64,000 bases of DNA from Daphnia carinata (taxonomy: Eukaryota > Arthropoda > Branchiopoda > Diplostraca > Daphniidae), in contig NC_081333.1 in the NCBI RefSeq assembly GCF_022539665.2, positions 13,204,971 through 13,268,970 on the forward strand. The letters run 5' to 3'. Below, in pieces: positions 33,201-44,829 of this stretch. How positions within the stretch are numbered: position 1 is the stretch's first letter; every line of letters begins with the position of its first letter. The position numbers and the translations under genes are program-made. Below the pieces are notes generated by a model that saw only the letters and a list, made by a program, of their open reading frames with translations, made no database searches and was not told where the DNA came from.

Positions 33201-34050
33201 GCTGAAGGACTGACCTACCCTGTAAATTTCACGGATGAACACTTGGTAAATCTGGCTTAACAGTTCGAATAAGATTGTATCACATCTGGAATTTAGCTTT
33301 CTGTAATAGGTTGAACATATCAGCAGCCGTACATTTATTGCCAAAATATTGTTGGAAATGTTATGTATAAATGTGATTAATGTTTTTTACAGATAGACCA
33401 GAATAACAGTCATTGAATGAAATGGGCATTGGAATGTGGGAGAATGAGATATATTGCCATGAATTTGAAGAAATGGTTAGTGAAGGAGATATGAGCTAAC
33501 ACCAATAGTCTATATGATTGAGCGTTGGGAAAAGTTAAAGGCTAGGCAATGAAGTATGTTTCAAAAAGATTGGCTTGATGATTCAATAAGGAATTATAAT
33601 GTTGTTGGTCTGGGGAAAAGTATACTGATTTAGTTTTCTTATTTAGATTTACGTGATAGGTTGTATTCATATTCCTTTCCGATTGGGTTTACTTAATACA
33701 CCAGCCCACGGAAAAGATGTGATAACCCGCGGAATGAAAATAATATGTAAAAAAACAAAGCAATAATAAGCTTTTCCTAATAAGTCGCAATTTAGAAAGA
33801 GGAGATTTGATTTTTGGTTATTAAAAATGGGTTATTTTAACCATAAAATTCGTCAAAAAGATATATTGTAAGAAGTCTAGTAATTTATACATAATATTTA
33901 ACTCAAATGATGTAACGTGGTTATTTTAACAAATGTTTGTGATTAGTTTATCTGGTAATTGCAAATAAATGACTAATTACAACATTATTATTAAGTCAAA
34001 AAATATTATTGCACTAATCAATATTTACATTAACAATGCTATTACGTTTA
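33200..34050 (+). other. Palindrome arm, exon-like fragment and AT-rich DNA
   Basis: An exon-like piece at 33,392-33,476 (after TTTTTACAG, ending at GTTAGT) resembles the one at 3,930-4,005 and is mirrored at 36,770-36,850. The rest is AT-rich and mirrored at 36,130-36,700. No intact gene is seen. Confidence 0.5.
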
Positions 34051-34074
34051 CATCATGTATTACATGACGTCAAA

Positions 34075-34145
34075 TTTTTGGTTTTTGGACTCGATCCTAC
34101 GATCTGTAGCGTCCCATGCCGATACTCTACGTATGGGCCACCATC
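34075..34145 (-). other. tRNA-like sequence (mirrored at 36,055-36,125)
   Basis: The minus strand has an A-box-like TGGCCCATACGTAGAG and a B-box-like GGATCGAGTCC at tRNA spacing. The anticodon stem is poor. Probably a degenerate tRNA or tRNA-derived repeat. Confidence 0.35.
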
Positions 34146-34245
34146 GACATTAACAATTTGGACGGATCGATTAGCATACAGTGTTAACAAGTGAAATACG
34201 AACACACAAATGGACCTGCACGAATGTTTTACAATGATAACCATC

Positions 34246-34318
34246 AATGGCTCAGTGGTAGAGTACTGACTTGGTATTTCATAGGTCCTTGGTTCGAATC
34301 CAAGGTAGGTATGGTTCT
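34246..34318 (+). tRNA. Degenerate tRNA-like gene
   Basis: It has TGGCTCAGTGGTAGAGT (A box and D arm: GCTC/GAGT), and a T arm CTTGG-TTCGAAT-CCAAG with five perfect pairs, including B box GGTTCGAATCC. The anticodon stem and the acceptor stem (CCAT/ATGG only) pair poorly. Its mirror at 35,905-35,972 keeps a better anticodon arm. Either a decayed tRNA gene or a tRNA-derived repeat. Confidence 0.4.
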
Positions 34319-34385
34319 AATAATTCGTAATTCGTACCATGTGAAACTGTTGAATTCCACTGTATAGAAAATTATTAAAAATCAA

Positions 34386-34455
34386 CTTATCCTACTGGGA
34401 GTTGAACTCTCAACCCTTCAGTTACAAAGCTGCTCCTCTACCATTGAGCTACCAT
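34386..34455 (-). other. tRNA-like sequence (mirrored at 35,727-35,797)
   Basis: The minus strand reads GTAGCTCAATGGTAGAGGAGC (A box, D arm) followed at tRNA distance by GAGAGTTCAACTCCC (B box, T arm). The middle, CAGCTTTGTAACTG, may derive from a tRNA-Thr(TGT) anticodon arm but has lost pairing. Confidence 0.35.
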
Positions 34456-34552
34456 TTACACATTCAAATATTATAACTCCGCCAATACCCTAAATTAACT
34501 ATCGCCAAGGTAGCATATGTAAAATGGCACTAAAAATCGAAATGTTGTTTAC

Positions 34553-34627
34553 AAGCAAGTCATGGCACAACGGTTAAGTGCTTGCGTCTGAATACATAGT
34601 ACTGTGGTTCAAATCCCAGACCAACCA
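34553..34627 (+). other. tRNA-like sequence (mirrored at 35,562-35,640)
   Basis: It has TGGCACAACGGTTAAGTGC (A box) and GTGGTTCAAATCCCAG (B box). The anticodon arm is not clear. A further isolated B box, GTGGTTCAAGTCCCAC, lies at about 34,710. Confidence 0.35.
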
Positions 34628-34904
34628 ATGATAATAATTGAAATTCGAATTAAATAATACCATTAAATGGCAGCTGCTGCCCTATACAAAGTGAGTTACA
34701 CGACGGATGTGGTTCAAGTCCCACAGTAAATAAGCGTACCATACCGGCAAATAACCTTCGGCGAAGGAAAAGCCATGATGAAGCCAATGGTAATGTGACG
34801 AAGGCCAAGTCCAGTTGTTTACCAACGAAATGATAACTTTAATAGATGACCACCAACGTGTGACTTGAACTTGAATTTTTTTGAGATATGGGATCCTAAA
34901 TCCC

Positions 34905-35222
34905 GAATTCCATATCCCATATCCCATATCCCATATCCCATATCCCATATCCCATATCCCATATCCCATATCCCATATCCCATATCCCATATCCCATATC
35001 CCATATCCCATATCCCATATCCCATATCCCATATCCCATATCCCATATCCCATATCCCATATCCCGGATCCCATATCCCATATCCCATATCCCATATCCC
35101 GGATCCCATATCCCATATCCCGGATCCCATATCCCATATCCCATATCCCGGATCCCGGATCCCGGATCCCATATCCCGGATCCCATATCCCATATCCCAT
35201 ATCCCATATCCCGGATTCCATA
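34905..35222. repeat. CATATCC heptamer array at palindrome centre
   Basis: About 45 head-to-tail copies of CATATCC. The variant CGGATCC becomes frequent in the right third. The array is flanked by 'gagatatgggatcc' (34,883) and 'ggattccatatctc' (35,214), which are themselves inverted relative to each other. The long open frames across it (IPYPISH / GYGIWDM repeats) follow from the 21-nt (3 x 7) periodicity and are not evidence of a protein. Confidence 0.93.
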
Positions 35223-35560
35223 TCTCAAGGTCGAATATTCGACCTTCAAAATTTTCAAAGTCAAATATTCGACCTTCAAAAATTTCAAGGTCAAACACTT
35301 GCACTTCAGGCTCTGCGATTGTCCTTGACATTTCCTTTGAAGGTTATCAGTTTAGACTTTCTCAGATCTCGAATGTCATTTACCATCAAGGTTATCGTAC
35401 CTTTAAGTTATTCTCCACCTTGATCTTCCTCTAAATTTCAATTACCGTTCAGGTTGTTGCTGTGGGCGTTGAACCAAATATGTCATATTACTCACGCTAG
35501 AGTAAGGGCAACTGCTACTATTGAATCAACCATTAATTCAGATTTGCATTATTTTTTTGG
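35223..35560. other. Right half of the palindrome spacer
   Basis: It contains short repeats of 'aatattcgaccttcaaaa' (35,234-35,290) and no gene. It does not mirror 34,626-34,880 convincingly, so this and the heptamer array form the non-palindromic loop. Confidence 0.45.
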
Positions 35561-35561
35561 T

Positions 35562-35640
35562 TAGTCTGGGATTTGAACCACAGCACTAAGAATTCTGACG
35601 CAAGTACTTTACCGTTGTGCCATGACTTGCTTATAAACAT
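35562..35640 (-). other. tRNA-like sequence
   Basis: Mirror of 34,553-34,627, with TGGCACAACGGTAAAGTAC and GTGGTTCAAATCCCAG on the minus strand. Confidence 0.35.
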
Positions 35641-35726
35641 CATTTCGATTTTTAGAGCATTTTTACGTATGCTAGCTTGGAGGTAGTTAATTTAGTGTCT
35701 TGGAATAGTCATTGATATGTAATGTG

Positions 35727-35797
35727 TCAATGGTAGCTCTGTGGTAGAGGAGCAGTGTTGTAACTGAAGGGTTGAGTGTTCAACTCCAAGTTGGTGG
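35727..35797 (+). other. tRNA-like sequence
   Basis: Mirror of 34,386-34,455. GTAGCTCTGTGGTAGAGGAGC and GAGTGTTCAACTCC form recognisable D- and T-arm segments. The acceptor stem does not pair. Confidence 0.35.
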
Positions 35798-35902
35798 AGA
35801 TTGTAGTAATAGTTATATGGATATTGTATTTGATATAATATTTTTCTAGGCAAATCGAATACAACAGTTGCATTGGTATCAATGCACATTTATTTACACC
35901 AT

Positions 35903-35974
35903 GCTTACCCTCGGAATCGAACCAAGGACCTTTGACACACGAGGTCAGTACTCTACCACTGAGCCATTGATGGT
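35903..35974 (-). tRNA. tRNA-like gene, anticodon region CGT (Thr-like)
   Basis: The minus strand gives TGGCTCAGTGGTAGAGTA (D arm), then TGAC-CTCGTGT-GTCA (a four-pair anticodon stem whose seven-base loop would place CGT as anticodon), then CTTGG-TTCGATT-CCGAG (T arm, five pairs). The outer acceptor bases pair only partly (ACCAT/ATGGT). It is the best preserved tRNA-like unit of the cluster but not a canonical tRNA. Confidence 0.4.
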
Positions 35975-36054
35975 TATCAAAAACATTTGAGCAGCTCTAT
36001 TTCTGTGATCGTATTTCACTTAGGTTAACACTGTATGCTAATCGATCCGTCCAA

Positions 36055-36128
36055 TTTGTAAATGTCGTTGGTGGCCCATATGTAGAGTATCGGCATGGGA
36101 CGCTATAGGTCGTAGGATCGAGTCCAAA
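36055..36128 (+). other. tRNA-like sequence
   Basis: Mirror of 34,075-34,145, with TGGCCCATATGTAGAG and GGATCGAGTCC on the plus strand. Confidence 0.35.
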
Positions 36129-36129
36129 A

Positions 36130-36990
36130 ACCAAACATTTGACGTCATGTAGGACATGTTGTAAATGTAAATAACGTAATAGCATTGTTAATGTAACTAC
36201 TGATAAGTGCAATATTTTTTTACATAATAATAATGTAGTAATTAGTCATTTATTGCAATTTGCAGATAAATTTATCACATATATTTTTATAATAACCACG
36301 TTACATCATTTCAGTTTAACATTATGTATAAATTACTGTACTTCTTACAATATATCTTTCTCACGAATTTTAAGGTTAAAATAATAACCTATCTCCTCTT
36401 TCTGAATAGCGGCTTATCCGAAATAGTTTATTATTCCTTTGTTTCTTTACGTATTATTTTTATTCCGCGGGGTATCATATCTTTTCCGTGGGCTAGTATA
36501 TTAAGTAAACCCAATCGGAAAGGAATATGGAAGAAATATATAAAGGAATATGAATACAACCTATCACGTAAATCTAAATAAGAAAACTAAATCAGTTTAC
36601 TTTTCCCCAGACCTACAACATTATAATTCCTTATTGAATTATCAATGAGCACATTTTGAAACATACTTCATTGCCTAGCCTTTAACTACGCACTTGTAAT
36701 GTTTTCACAACGCTCAATCTTATAGGCTATTGGTGTTAGATCATCTCTCCTTCACTTACCATTTCTTCAAATTCATGGCAATATATCTCATTCTCCCACA
36801 TTCCAATGCCCATTTCATTCAATGACTGTTATTCGGGTCTATCTGTAAAAAAGCATTAATCACATTTATACATAACATTTCCCACAATATTTTGGCAATA
36901 ATTGTACGTCTACTGATATGTTAAACCTATTACACAAAGCTAAATTCCAGATGTGATGCAATCTTATTTGCATAGTTAAGGCAGATTTAC
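36130..36990 (-). repeat. Right palindrome arm, inverse of 33.2-34.05 kb
   Basis: 'gtgggctagtatattaagta', 'aacctatcacgtaaatctaa' and 'catttcattcaatgactgtt' are reverse complements of sequence at 33,400-33,720 with few changes. No gene is seen. Confidence 0.8.
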
Positions 36991-36999
36991 CAAGTGTTC

Positions 37000-38213
37000 A
37001 TCCGCCTCATTCGTGTTATCGAATAACATCGCGATTCTTTAACATGCAAAAAGAAGTTACTTGTACGTTTTGCTCTATTATACATGTGATTTACTGCACT
37101 GACCTCTATTAATGATATCTTTGTCGGGAGGAATGTCTATGCCTTCGCCATACTAGTTGGTACTATTGACAGCGTGTCAACGAAACATCAGCTCGACAAC
37201 CACCAACAATTGCAGAGGCTCTTTCTCTTAGATCACTGTTGTGTTGTACATGGCTTGATTATGTTAACAAATGTAGAGATATAATACCTGTTCTTGTCAA
37301 CATCAGGAATCTACACAACGATGAATAATTCACCAACATTTCCTCTCCACCTTCCCACGCTTAATAAGACAGATGGAACAATTTTAAAGTATTCCTACAT
37401 GAAAATATTTCAATTTAAAACTGAGCACATCTTTCTCTAAAAACAAATCTGACACTTATCTTTTTCAAACTGAACTGAGTGCAGATGCAGAAGAAACAAT
37501 CTCATTCGTTTCAAGATAAGTTCCTTCTGTTCACTGGTATTAGAACATGAGATTGCATGACAGAATTATTTGACCTTAAAACCAAAATTAATATGTCTTA
37601 CATTTTCTAGCTTTTCCATAGAATCACTGGTCTTGAACAGAAGTCCTTGGAGCATGTCTGCAGCTTCAGCAACTTTACCCTACTTCTCTTGCATTATGAC
37701 AAGAAAGTTTGTATCAGCTTCGATTCACTCCAATATAGATCAAAAATAAAATATTTTTTTTTTAAAAAGAATAAGAGAAACTAAAGACCAAATTCGTGTG
37801 CACCTTTCTAACGGGAACAGTTCTGAGTGTCAAATCCAGTAATCATAGATTTGTACATTCATATCCACAACTCGTGACAGAGTGGAGGTCTCTCCCATTC
37901 GCCATACCAGTTGGTACTATTAGACCCGAAGATTTTAGCTTGCTCCATCGTTAGTTCTAGCTTAGGATATTTTCATTGCTAAGGTGCCACTGCTTAATTC
38001 CGAAACTGATCTGGACAATCGGTTCCAAGATGCACCTTGCTGAAATGGTAGCTACCTGTGAGCAAAGCATAGGATCAAGTAAGATACAAAACAATACAGA
38101 AATTCAACTCACAGGTCTTGTATGTTTTTCAAAATCAAAGAGAATTTCTACGATTTCGTTTAAATTCTCTTCTGTGGTCAAGGCTTTACAGGTTGGTGTC
38201 CTATCGTCGCCAT
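37000..38213 (-). pseudogene. PSMD12: PSMD12 (Rpn5) pseudogene, right palindrome arm
   Basis: Minus-strand counterpart of 31,835-33,200. 38,213-38,113: EENLNEIVEILFDFEKHTRP ending at the same GTGAGT donor. About 38,060-37,970: RCILEPIVQISFGIKQWHL (family A-V-V-x-M-C...K-x-W). About 37,690-37,610: GKVAEAADMLQGLLF then SMEKLENV (family G-D-V-x-E-A-A-x-I-L-Q-E-L..YGSMEK). Here the E-A-A helix is better preserved than in the left arm, so the two arms have decayed separately since duplication. Frames are interrupted and no complete protein is possible. Confidence 0.75.
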
Positions 38214-39059
38214 GTTGAACTATAATCCCCTTTAATTTTAACGATGCGACGCTCGTCAGTTGTCTTTGATGCTGCCATATCTTTCCGTTCGCTACACGTC
38301 TTTAAGATTTTAAAATTACCAAAACTGGATTAAATGCCAAATAGAACTTCGCCAATATGAAATTATCAAATATATATACCGGTATTTCTTGTTTGCTTAC
38401 AAACTTTCCGCGCATACAACACTGAGCTTCATGTGCACTTGTGCAGACATGTAAGACAGCGTTGCGAAGTATCGAATTGGTAAAAGGAAAGGGGAAGGTT
38501 AAGAAAGAAAGACTTGGGTCAGATTCACAGCCCCGTTTCGATCGGGTCGGGTTTTGAGCGGGTTGTTCATTTCCGTTTATGGGGCAGGTTGAACGGGTTA
38601 TTACCCCATCATGTTTTTATCGGGTTGTCAATCATTGTACACTAACCGATCACAAGCAATTAATTGTTTTCATATTCCTATTTTTCAAGTCACCATTCAA
38701 TATTCAAAATACAGCAGTAATGTATTTTGTTCTACGATAGCAGTTAGTGTTTTGCAAACCTGCAGAAAACAAATACGCGTGTAACCTATGTAGGTAGGGC
38801 TACATTACCTAAACCACTAATCCCAACCCGGTGCATTAAGTCGAATACAAGCCGTGAACGATCCGTGGGGTGCAGGTGTAGTGAAATTGCGTGCTCAGTG
38901 AAAGGTAAAATCATAAGCAATAATGCTTGAGGGAAAATAATGGGAGGGAAAAAGGAACGAAGCAAACATCTATCAATCACACAAATCACAATACGAAATA
39001 AAGTGAAAGCCAATTTGGCAATACTCAACCGTGCCATCTTCATTTCCATCTTCCTAATG

Positions 39060-40640
39060 GGCGTGAATCTCGGGGCTGGGCGACGACCCTCATTCCTCGA
39101 ACGGCGATCCACGGCGATCCACGGCGTCCAGCGGTCCTCTTAGGTACGTACCCCTCTGGCGAGGCCCTCCTAGGTACGTAAAAAAAAAATATGGTTAAAC
39201 ACTAAATCAAAAAAAATTTATACCTGAATATCCGTGGCGACGATCTCGGTCCTCTTCGGCCTCCAGCGTCTTCTTCGGCGGTGGTGGGACCCTCCTAAAT
39301 ACATAAAAACAACAGGATCATAGCGTAAAACTTTAAACTTTCAATTCAATACTTGACAAATTTTGGCATCAATTACCGTAGCTCCGACGGCGAACCTCAT
39401 TGCCCTGTGGCCCTCTTCAGTGGTGATGTAGGCCATTCTAAATACATTTAAAAGAATGATTAGACAATTTAACGTGTAAACATATACCTGCTACATCCAT
39501 GGCGAAGATTTCGTTGCTCCAGCGGCGATCCTCGATGTCACGCATCCTCTTCGATGGTGGTAGGGCCCTCCTAAATAAATAAAAACAAAGTTAGATCATA
39601 GTGTAACGCTTAAAATTTACAAAAAAATACTTGACAATTTTGGGCGACGATCATGGTGACTCCGACAGCGTCCTACATCCTTTTCAATGGTGGCGGAGCC
39701 CTCCTAAAAACATAAAAACAAAATAAAATCATAGTTCAAAACTTAAAACTTTCAATTAAATATTTGATAATTTTGGGCGACAATTATGATGCCTCCGCCG
39801 ACGAACCTCGTTGTCCAGTGGTTCTCCTTAGCGATGATGCAACCCTCTAAAATACCAAAAAAAACATGGTTAGACAATTTAACGTGTAAAACATATACCT
39901 GTAACATCTATGACGACGATGTCGGTGCTCCAGCATCCTCTTCGGCGGTGGTGCAGCCCTCTTACATACATAAAAAATAAACACGATTAAGCACTTGAAC
40001 GATTTTTAAACAATACCTCAATACCCGTGCCTCTCGTTGCTCCAGCGGCGCTCCTCGATGTCACGCATCCTCTTCGATGGTGATGTAGCCCTCCTAAATG
40101 TATAAAAACAAAATACAACCATAATTCAAAACTTAAAACTTTTAATGAAATACTTGACAATTTTGGGCGACGATCGAGGTGGCTCCGACGGCGAACCGCG
40201 TTGTCCAGTGGCTTTCTTCGATTATGTGGACCACTCTAAATACATAAAAAAAACGATTAGACATCTAAAATTGTTAAAGCAATACCTGGTAACCCTTGGC
40301 GACTTCGGCGGCGATTCCCGGTGTCCAGTAATCCTCCTCAGTAGTGTTACCAGCCCTCCTAGACACAGATAAATACATAGAACATGATAAAACACTTAGA
40401 ATTGTTAAATACCTTGCAATTTTGGGCTAGGATTCTGGCGGTGACCTTCGTTGCCCAACGGTCCCCCTTCGGTGGTGATGTGGCCCTCCTAGATATATAA
40501 GATTTAAAACAAATACATAGATACAAAATTTTTTATTGTATACCTCGGAATCCTGGGCGATATTCCAGTGGCTGCGGGGCTATCCTCGTTGCCCAATGTC
40601 CTCTTCGGCCCCAGAGATTGCACTCCTGTATGTATGCAAG
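39060..40640 (-). repeat. Tandem array of exon-like units (T3 copy)
   Basis: Minus-strand version of the arrays in T1 and T2. GC-richer pieces ending in 'ggccctcct' (plus strand) alternate with AT-rich pieces with ~125-145-bp period, and the AG and GT(AT) borders are kept. Unit order is the same as in T2, so the array as a whole was duplicated; it was not amplified independently. Confidence 0.6.
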
Positions 40641-41402
40641 GGGCAAAAATAAAAAAAAATAAAAATTTTTCGATATTGGAACAGCACCATGTTTCATCTT
40701 AATTCTAACAGGCATCAAGTACACAAATTACAGTTACATTGGATAAAAAGTTCCTGAAAAAAGAAATTTTTTATTAATAGTTAAAGAGTCAGGAGGTTGT
40801 TTGGATTGGGTTTGGCTTGTTCAAGTGTAAACTGTGTGAATTAGAAACGTGCAAATGTTCGTAGTAAAATTATTTTCGAACGACTACGGTAAATAATTAC
40901 ATAAAACAGTGCAAGAAAATAGCTGAGATAGTGTTGCGCATAAATAACGAAGTGAGGTGGACTACGCTTTACGCCTTACTTAAAGTAGCATTAATTTTAA
41001 CTTTAGATTTACTTATCCTTAACATAACTGTAGATTTACTTATCCTAAACTTAATCTACGTTTATCTATTTCATCTAGAATTATCGTACTCCCCAACTAA
41101 ATAAAACCAGTGCAGAGGCTAAACCAGGTGCCGATTCAGTGCGTTATTAGAGCGTAATAGATGAATCTACGATTTACGAGAGCTGAGAACACGTGCTAAA
41201 GTGCTAAGAATAATTAGACGTGGATTGTAAGCAACAAATCTACACCAGTGCACCGCGTGCAGGTGAAAGAGCTACTGAGCTGCTAGATTCTTTTTTTTTC
41301 TTCGTCTCCCCCCTCCTTTTTTTGTGAATGCCCGAGGTTCTGTTTCTAGGCACTTGGAAACAAAAAAAAAAATTAAAGTAACGTAAGGTCTATTGATAAG
41401 GA

Positions 41403-41633
41403 ATGGCTATAACCTTGGGCTCACCTGGAAATAAAAATTTGCCCTTCAACCTATCGACCTTCAGAATTAGGTCCCTCTACCCTACACTATACTTCCGGGA
41501 ACGCAATAATGTGACACGTGTCTGCGAGTATTTAAGGCGTCGTCTAGACGCTAGATATTCACATTCGTACGGAGTCTTGCCTATACAAGTGTACCACAAC
41601 TACAACACCATCGTCGATCGATTCGCCTGTCAG
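41403..41633 (+). CDS. Conserved unknown first exon (T3 copy)
   Basis: Starts MAITLGSPGNKNLPFNLST and is open to the donor CAG|GTAAGTT at 41,633/41,634. After about residue 60 the frame differs from T1/T2 because of a small indel (HNYNTIVDRFACQ). No family recognised. No second exon identified. Confidence 0.35.
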
Positions 41634-43244
41634 GTAAGTTGAATTTATGTTAACTGTCTTTAATTGTAGAAAGTATGAGGATTTTAATTATGATTAAATT
41701 AGTTCTAAATCTATGTTAGTCACCAATTAGTATACCATTATGTTAAGTGTAGTATATCATTATGTTACAATTATGTTAACTGTCTTTAATTGTAGAAAGT
41801 ATGAGGATTTTAATTATGATTAAATTAGTTCTAAATCTATGTTAGACACCAATTAGTATACAAATGTACCACAACTATAATACCATCATCGATCGATTCG
41901 CTTGTAAGAAAAGTTGAATTTATGCTAACATGCTTCATTGTCTTCTTCAGTTGTAGAAAGTAAGAAGAAATCAACTTTGTTTAGGTTAGCTCTAAATCTA
42001 TGTTAGTAAACTATTTTTGAATTAATTCAAACTGTTACCAATAATACTACTTTTCTTTAGGAAATGACGTTTGTTCAGTCGTTTGGCGATTAGGTGCTGA
42101 AGAGTTTACTCTGATTCGCTGTCAAACTGCATTAAGTGAATAATTGAAAATTAAGTTTCAATAATTATTTTAAAAATTTATAGTACCATCTTGTATTCAT
42201 TGTATCTGCTAGATTCATCATTGCTGTTATTCATCCTGAAATCATGTTCGTTAATTCACATCACTGAAATGCTACTCCTGAATGTAAATAAAAATTATTA
42301 AGCATTGACAATCTTGACAATCTTATTTTAATCACCTGCAAATCACTATTAAAATGTATCCTCTGCACATGTGAATCTACCTGATAATTTAAATGTTCTG
42401 ACTTTGATCAAATATTATGCTAAGCAGAATTAATTTGATCATTGTTAAACACCGAGCATTCAAATGTGTTTGTACATCTTGTCGATAACAACACGATTGA
42501 TAGGCTTAGAAAAATCCAATATAAATATAATAATAAATTTTACAGAATAGAAAATAAAACATAATTAATCAGAAATAAAATAACAGATAAAATAAGACAA
42601 TGTATGTTCACAAACTAGTTAATTGTCCAACCAATTACCAACATTGCAATATTTCCTATTAAATATTTATGAAAAGTGCAATAATTCCTGTCGAAGACTT
42701 TAATAATAAAAATGGGGAAAGGCCCCACCTACATTACAATCAAATTCAGTAGGAAAACTACTAAACATTCATAATGACATGTAGAAAAATATAAATTTAC
42801 TAACCTTTAATATTCATTGTTGCTTGTTACAAATTTATAACACATCTATCCTTCCGAAGTAATGTTATGCAAAGCCAAATTATTCTGAGCACTGCGACAA
42901 TGTGTTTGTAATTCTGGTCAGCCTGTAATAAAATATAACAATTTACTTATAATATTACAACTATATTTAGAAATGAATATATAAAATATAAATAAAACTA
43001 GATATAGCAAGCCAAATGTCCTAACATTAAAATTCCAATATTTCATGTTCCAGCTACATTCAGCGGATAAAAAGACAATTTATAATAAAAGTGGAAAGGT
43101 ATTGTATAAAAGAATGACTCTCCTGCCCTGCAACCATAATCTTTACACACCCCTACAACTATCTAAAAGCAAAACAAAGATCTCACTTGAAAATGACATG
43201 GGGAAGTTTTAACAAAAAAAATCAATATGGTTACCTGTATAGTT

Positions 43245-43710
43245 TTGTCATCGCTTGCTCCTAAGATTGTCTCCACTTCTACATTTCGATCAAATCCTGT
43301 TGGAAGACTGGGCATCCATAATGACAAGGAGAAAACTATAGATTTACTGACCACATCTTGATGTTCATTGATTCTAGTTAAGAATTTGAAACAAACCTGG
43401 GCTTTAGTTCTTCTTTCTCCACAATTGCTTTTGAATGGCAATCAAATTATTAGAATAAAGATTTTCTTGGGCTCCCAAGTATTTCTGTTGTTTGAAACAC
43501 CAATCCCTATCAGCAAATACCCATCCTTCTCCTAATATGATATTTCAGATTCAGTTATAATAACAAGACGGTCAATTTATATTAACACATTAAAGTTAGA
43601 TAAATTTCCAAACTAACCTCAGACTGAGAATTTTCCCAACAATGTATTCTTCATCGTCCATGTCACTGAGCGGAGATGAAGCCTGATTTGGCACCTTTTT
43701 TCCTTCATCA
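43245..43710 (-). pseudogene. HP1: HP1 pseudogene with N-terminal exon (T3 copy)
   Basis: Three exon-like pieces read on the minus strand. 43,700-43,620: SSPLSDMDDEEYIVGKIL, the start of an HP1 chromodomain (family EEYVVEKIL), followed by a GT donor. About 43,533-43,405, after an AG: GYLLIGIGVSNN / NTWEPK, then, one base shifted, ENLYSNNLIAIQKQ-like sequence of the chromodomain end. 43,330-43,250: LPTGFDRNVEVETILGASDD, a very good match to the start of the HP1 chromoshadow domain. The lesion at 'gagcccaagaaaatc' is shared with the other three copies. The frame is broken within the chromodomain, so no HP1 is made. Confidence 0.8.
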
Positions 43711-43720
43711 TGTCAGGCGT

Positions 43721-44820
43721 GACAAAAATCACAACACGAAAGTTAACTCTTTTTCGTAATATCCTTCCACGCAACCTGAAAGGTTTAAGTCAGATTAGAT
43801 GTGCGTTACTAATTCCCTGATTCTAGGCGTCACCTGAAGACCCTGGAACAAGCATGGGAAACACAGTAGAAAATGTTTTCAATTAAGTTTCATCTTGCAT
43901 AACAACAGTTCAAAAACGTGGTAAAAGATAAAAATCTATGCTCACCTGCATAACGAAAAATAAAGAAAGTGAGAAATTATTGTTACGGCTTTTTACAGCT
44001 CCAACACGAGCACTTTCTTCGTTCCACACCAGATGGAATTTTGCAGACGCCTGTAGTTCAGTACACAAAAGGTCGTTGGTGATTGGTCGTTCACTGGCAA
44101 TGAGAAGAGAGGAAGCCCAATAGGCGGATTGTTATTAACATCGCCCTGTTGTAAAATTTTGACATGTAAGCCCCAAATCAACGTTTAGTGAATTGAATTT
44201 AAGGCAATAAATTTAGTTCTGATTGGAAATAAATAGACAAAGAATAAGATGACCATATGCAATATGATGGACTGTAAGTTCTCTAAATTTAAGCAAAAAG
44301 TATACCAGCACAGGCAGTTCAGTACTAAACCGCCATTACGCTTCAGTTATGAAGTATACCTGTAGTAACGCCTGCAAATGCTACTAATGTTACTCCAGAG
44401 ATGGCGTTGGCAAATCAATGTTATCTGTATGAAGAACAATTGTCAATATTTGTCGTATTATTCTGGTACTTTAGCATGTAAATACAATTTTTTCTTGGAA
44501 ATGGCGTTGATTTGGTACAAAGCAAAATAACTTATTAATTTAATGAAATAAATTAACTTACTATTATTACTAGGTAATAATAATATTACTAAACAATTTC
44601 GTAACTTAAATGTCCATATCACACAATTACCTATAACGTAACGATTTTATCGAACTTTGTATTATTTAAAAAAAAGAATAATTTTTTATTTACAATATTA
44701 TACAAGAAGATAATATGTTCCGTCATCATTACTTATATACCATTTGATCAAAATTATGTTCAACATTATCAGCAAAGTAGAGATCAATATAATATAAATG
44801 TTTTAAGAACTGAAGGTTTA
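43721..44820. other. 1.1 kb with no recognisable gene
   Basis: AT-rich, with short frames only. It separates the T3 block from the vasa-bearing tandem units. Nothing here was matched to other parts of the window. Confidence 0.45.
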
Positions 44821-44829
44821 CATATTACA

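Larger units (their letters stand above)
38511..43720 (-). repeat. Repeat block T3 (5.2 kb), right arm of the palindrome
   Basis: Reverse complement of T2 from 'gggctgtgaatctgaccc' back through the exon-like array, the unknown first exon and the HP1 pseudogene. Beyond the chromodomain exon it differs from T1/T2: it retains the upstream HP1 exon, where T1/T2 have unrelated DNA. Internally, a segment of about 75 bp ('tgtctttaattgtagaaagt' and following) is duplicated at 41,655, 41,785 and, more diverged, at 41,930. Confidence 0.85.

Noticed and set aside
34682-35434. Open frames of IPYPISH / GYGIWDM repeats
   Set aside because: They follow from the heptamer array (7 bp x 3 = 21 nt); equivalent frames exist on both strands.
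34246-35974. Functional tRNA gene set
   Set aside because: A and B boxes and T arms are present, but acceptor stems and most anticodon stems do not pair, so they are reported only as tRNA-like.
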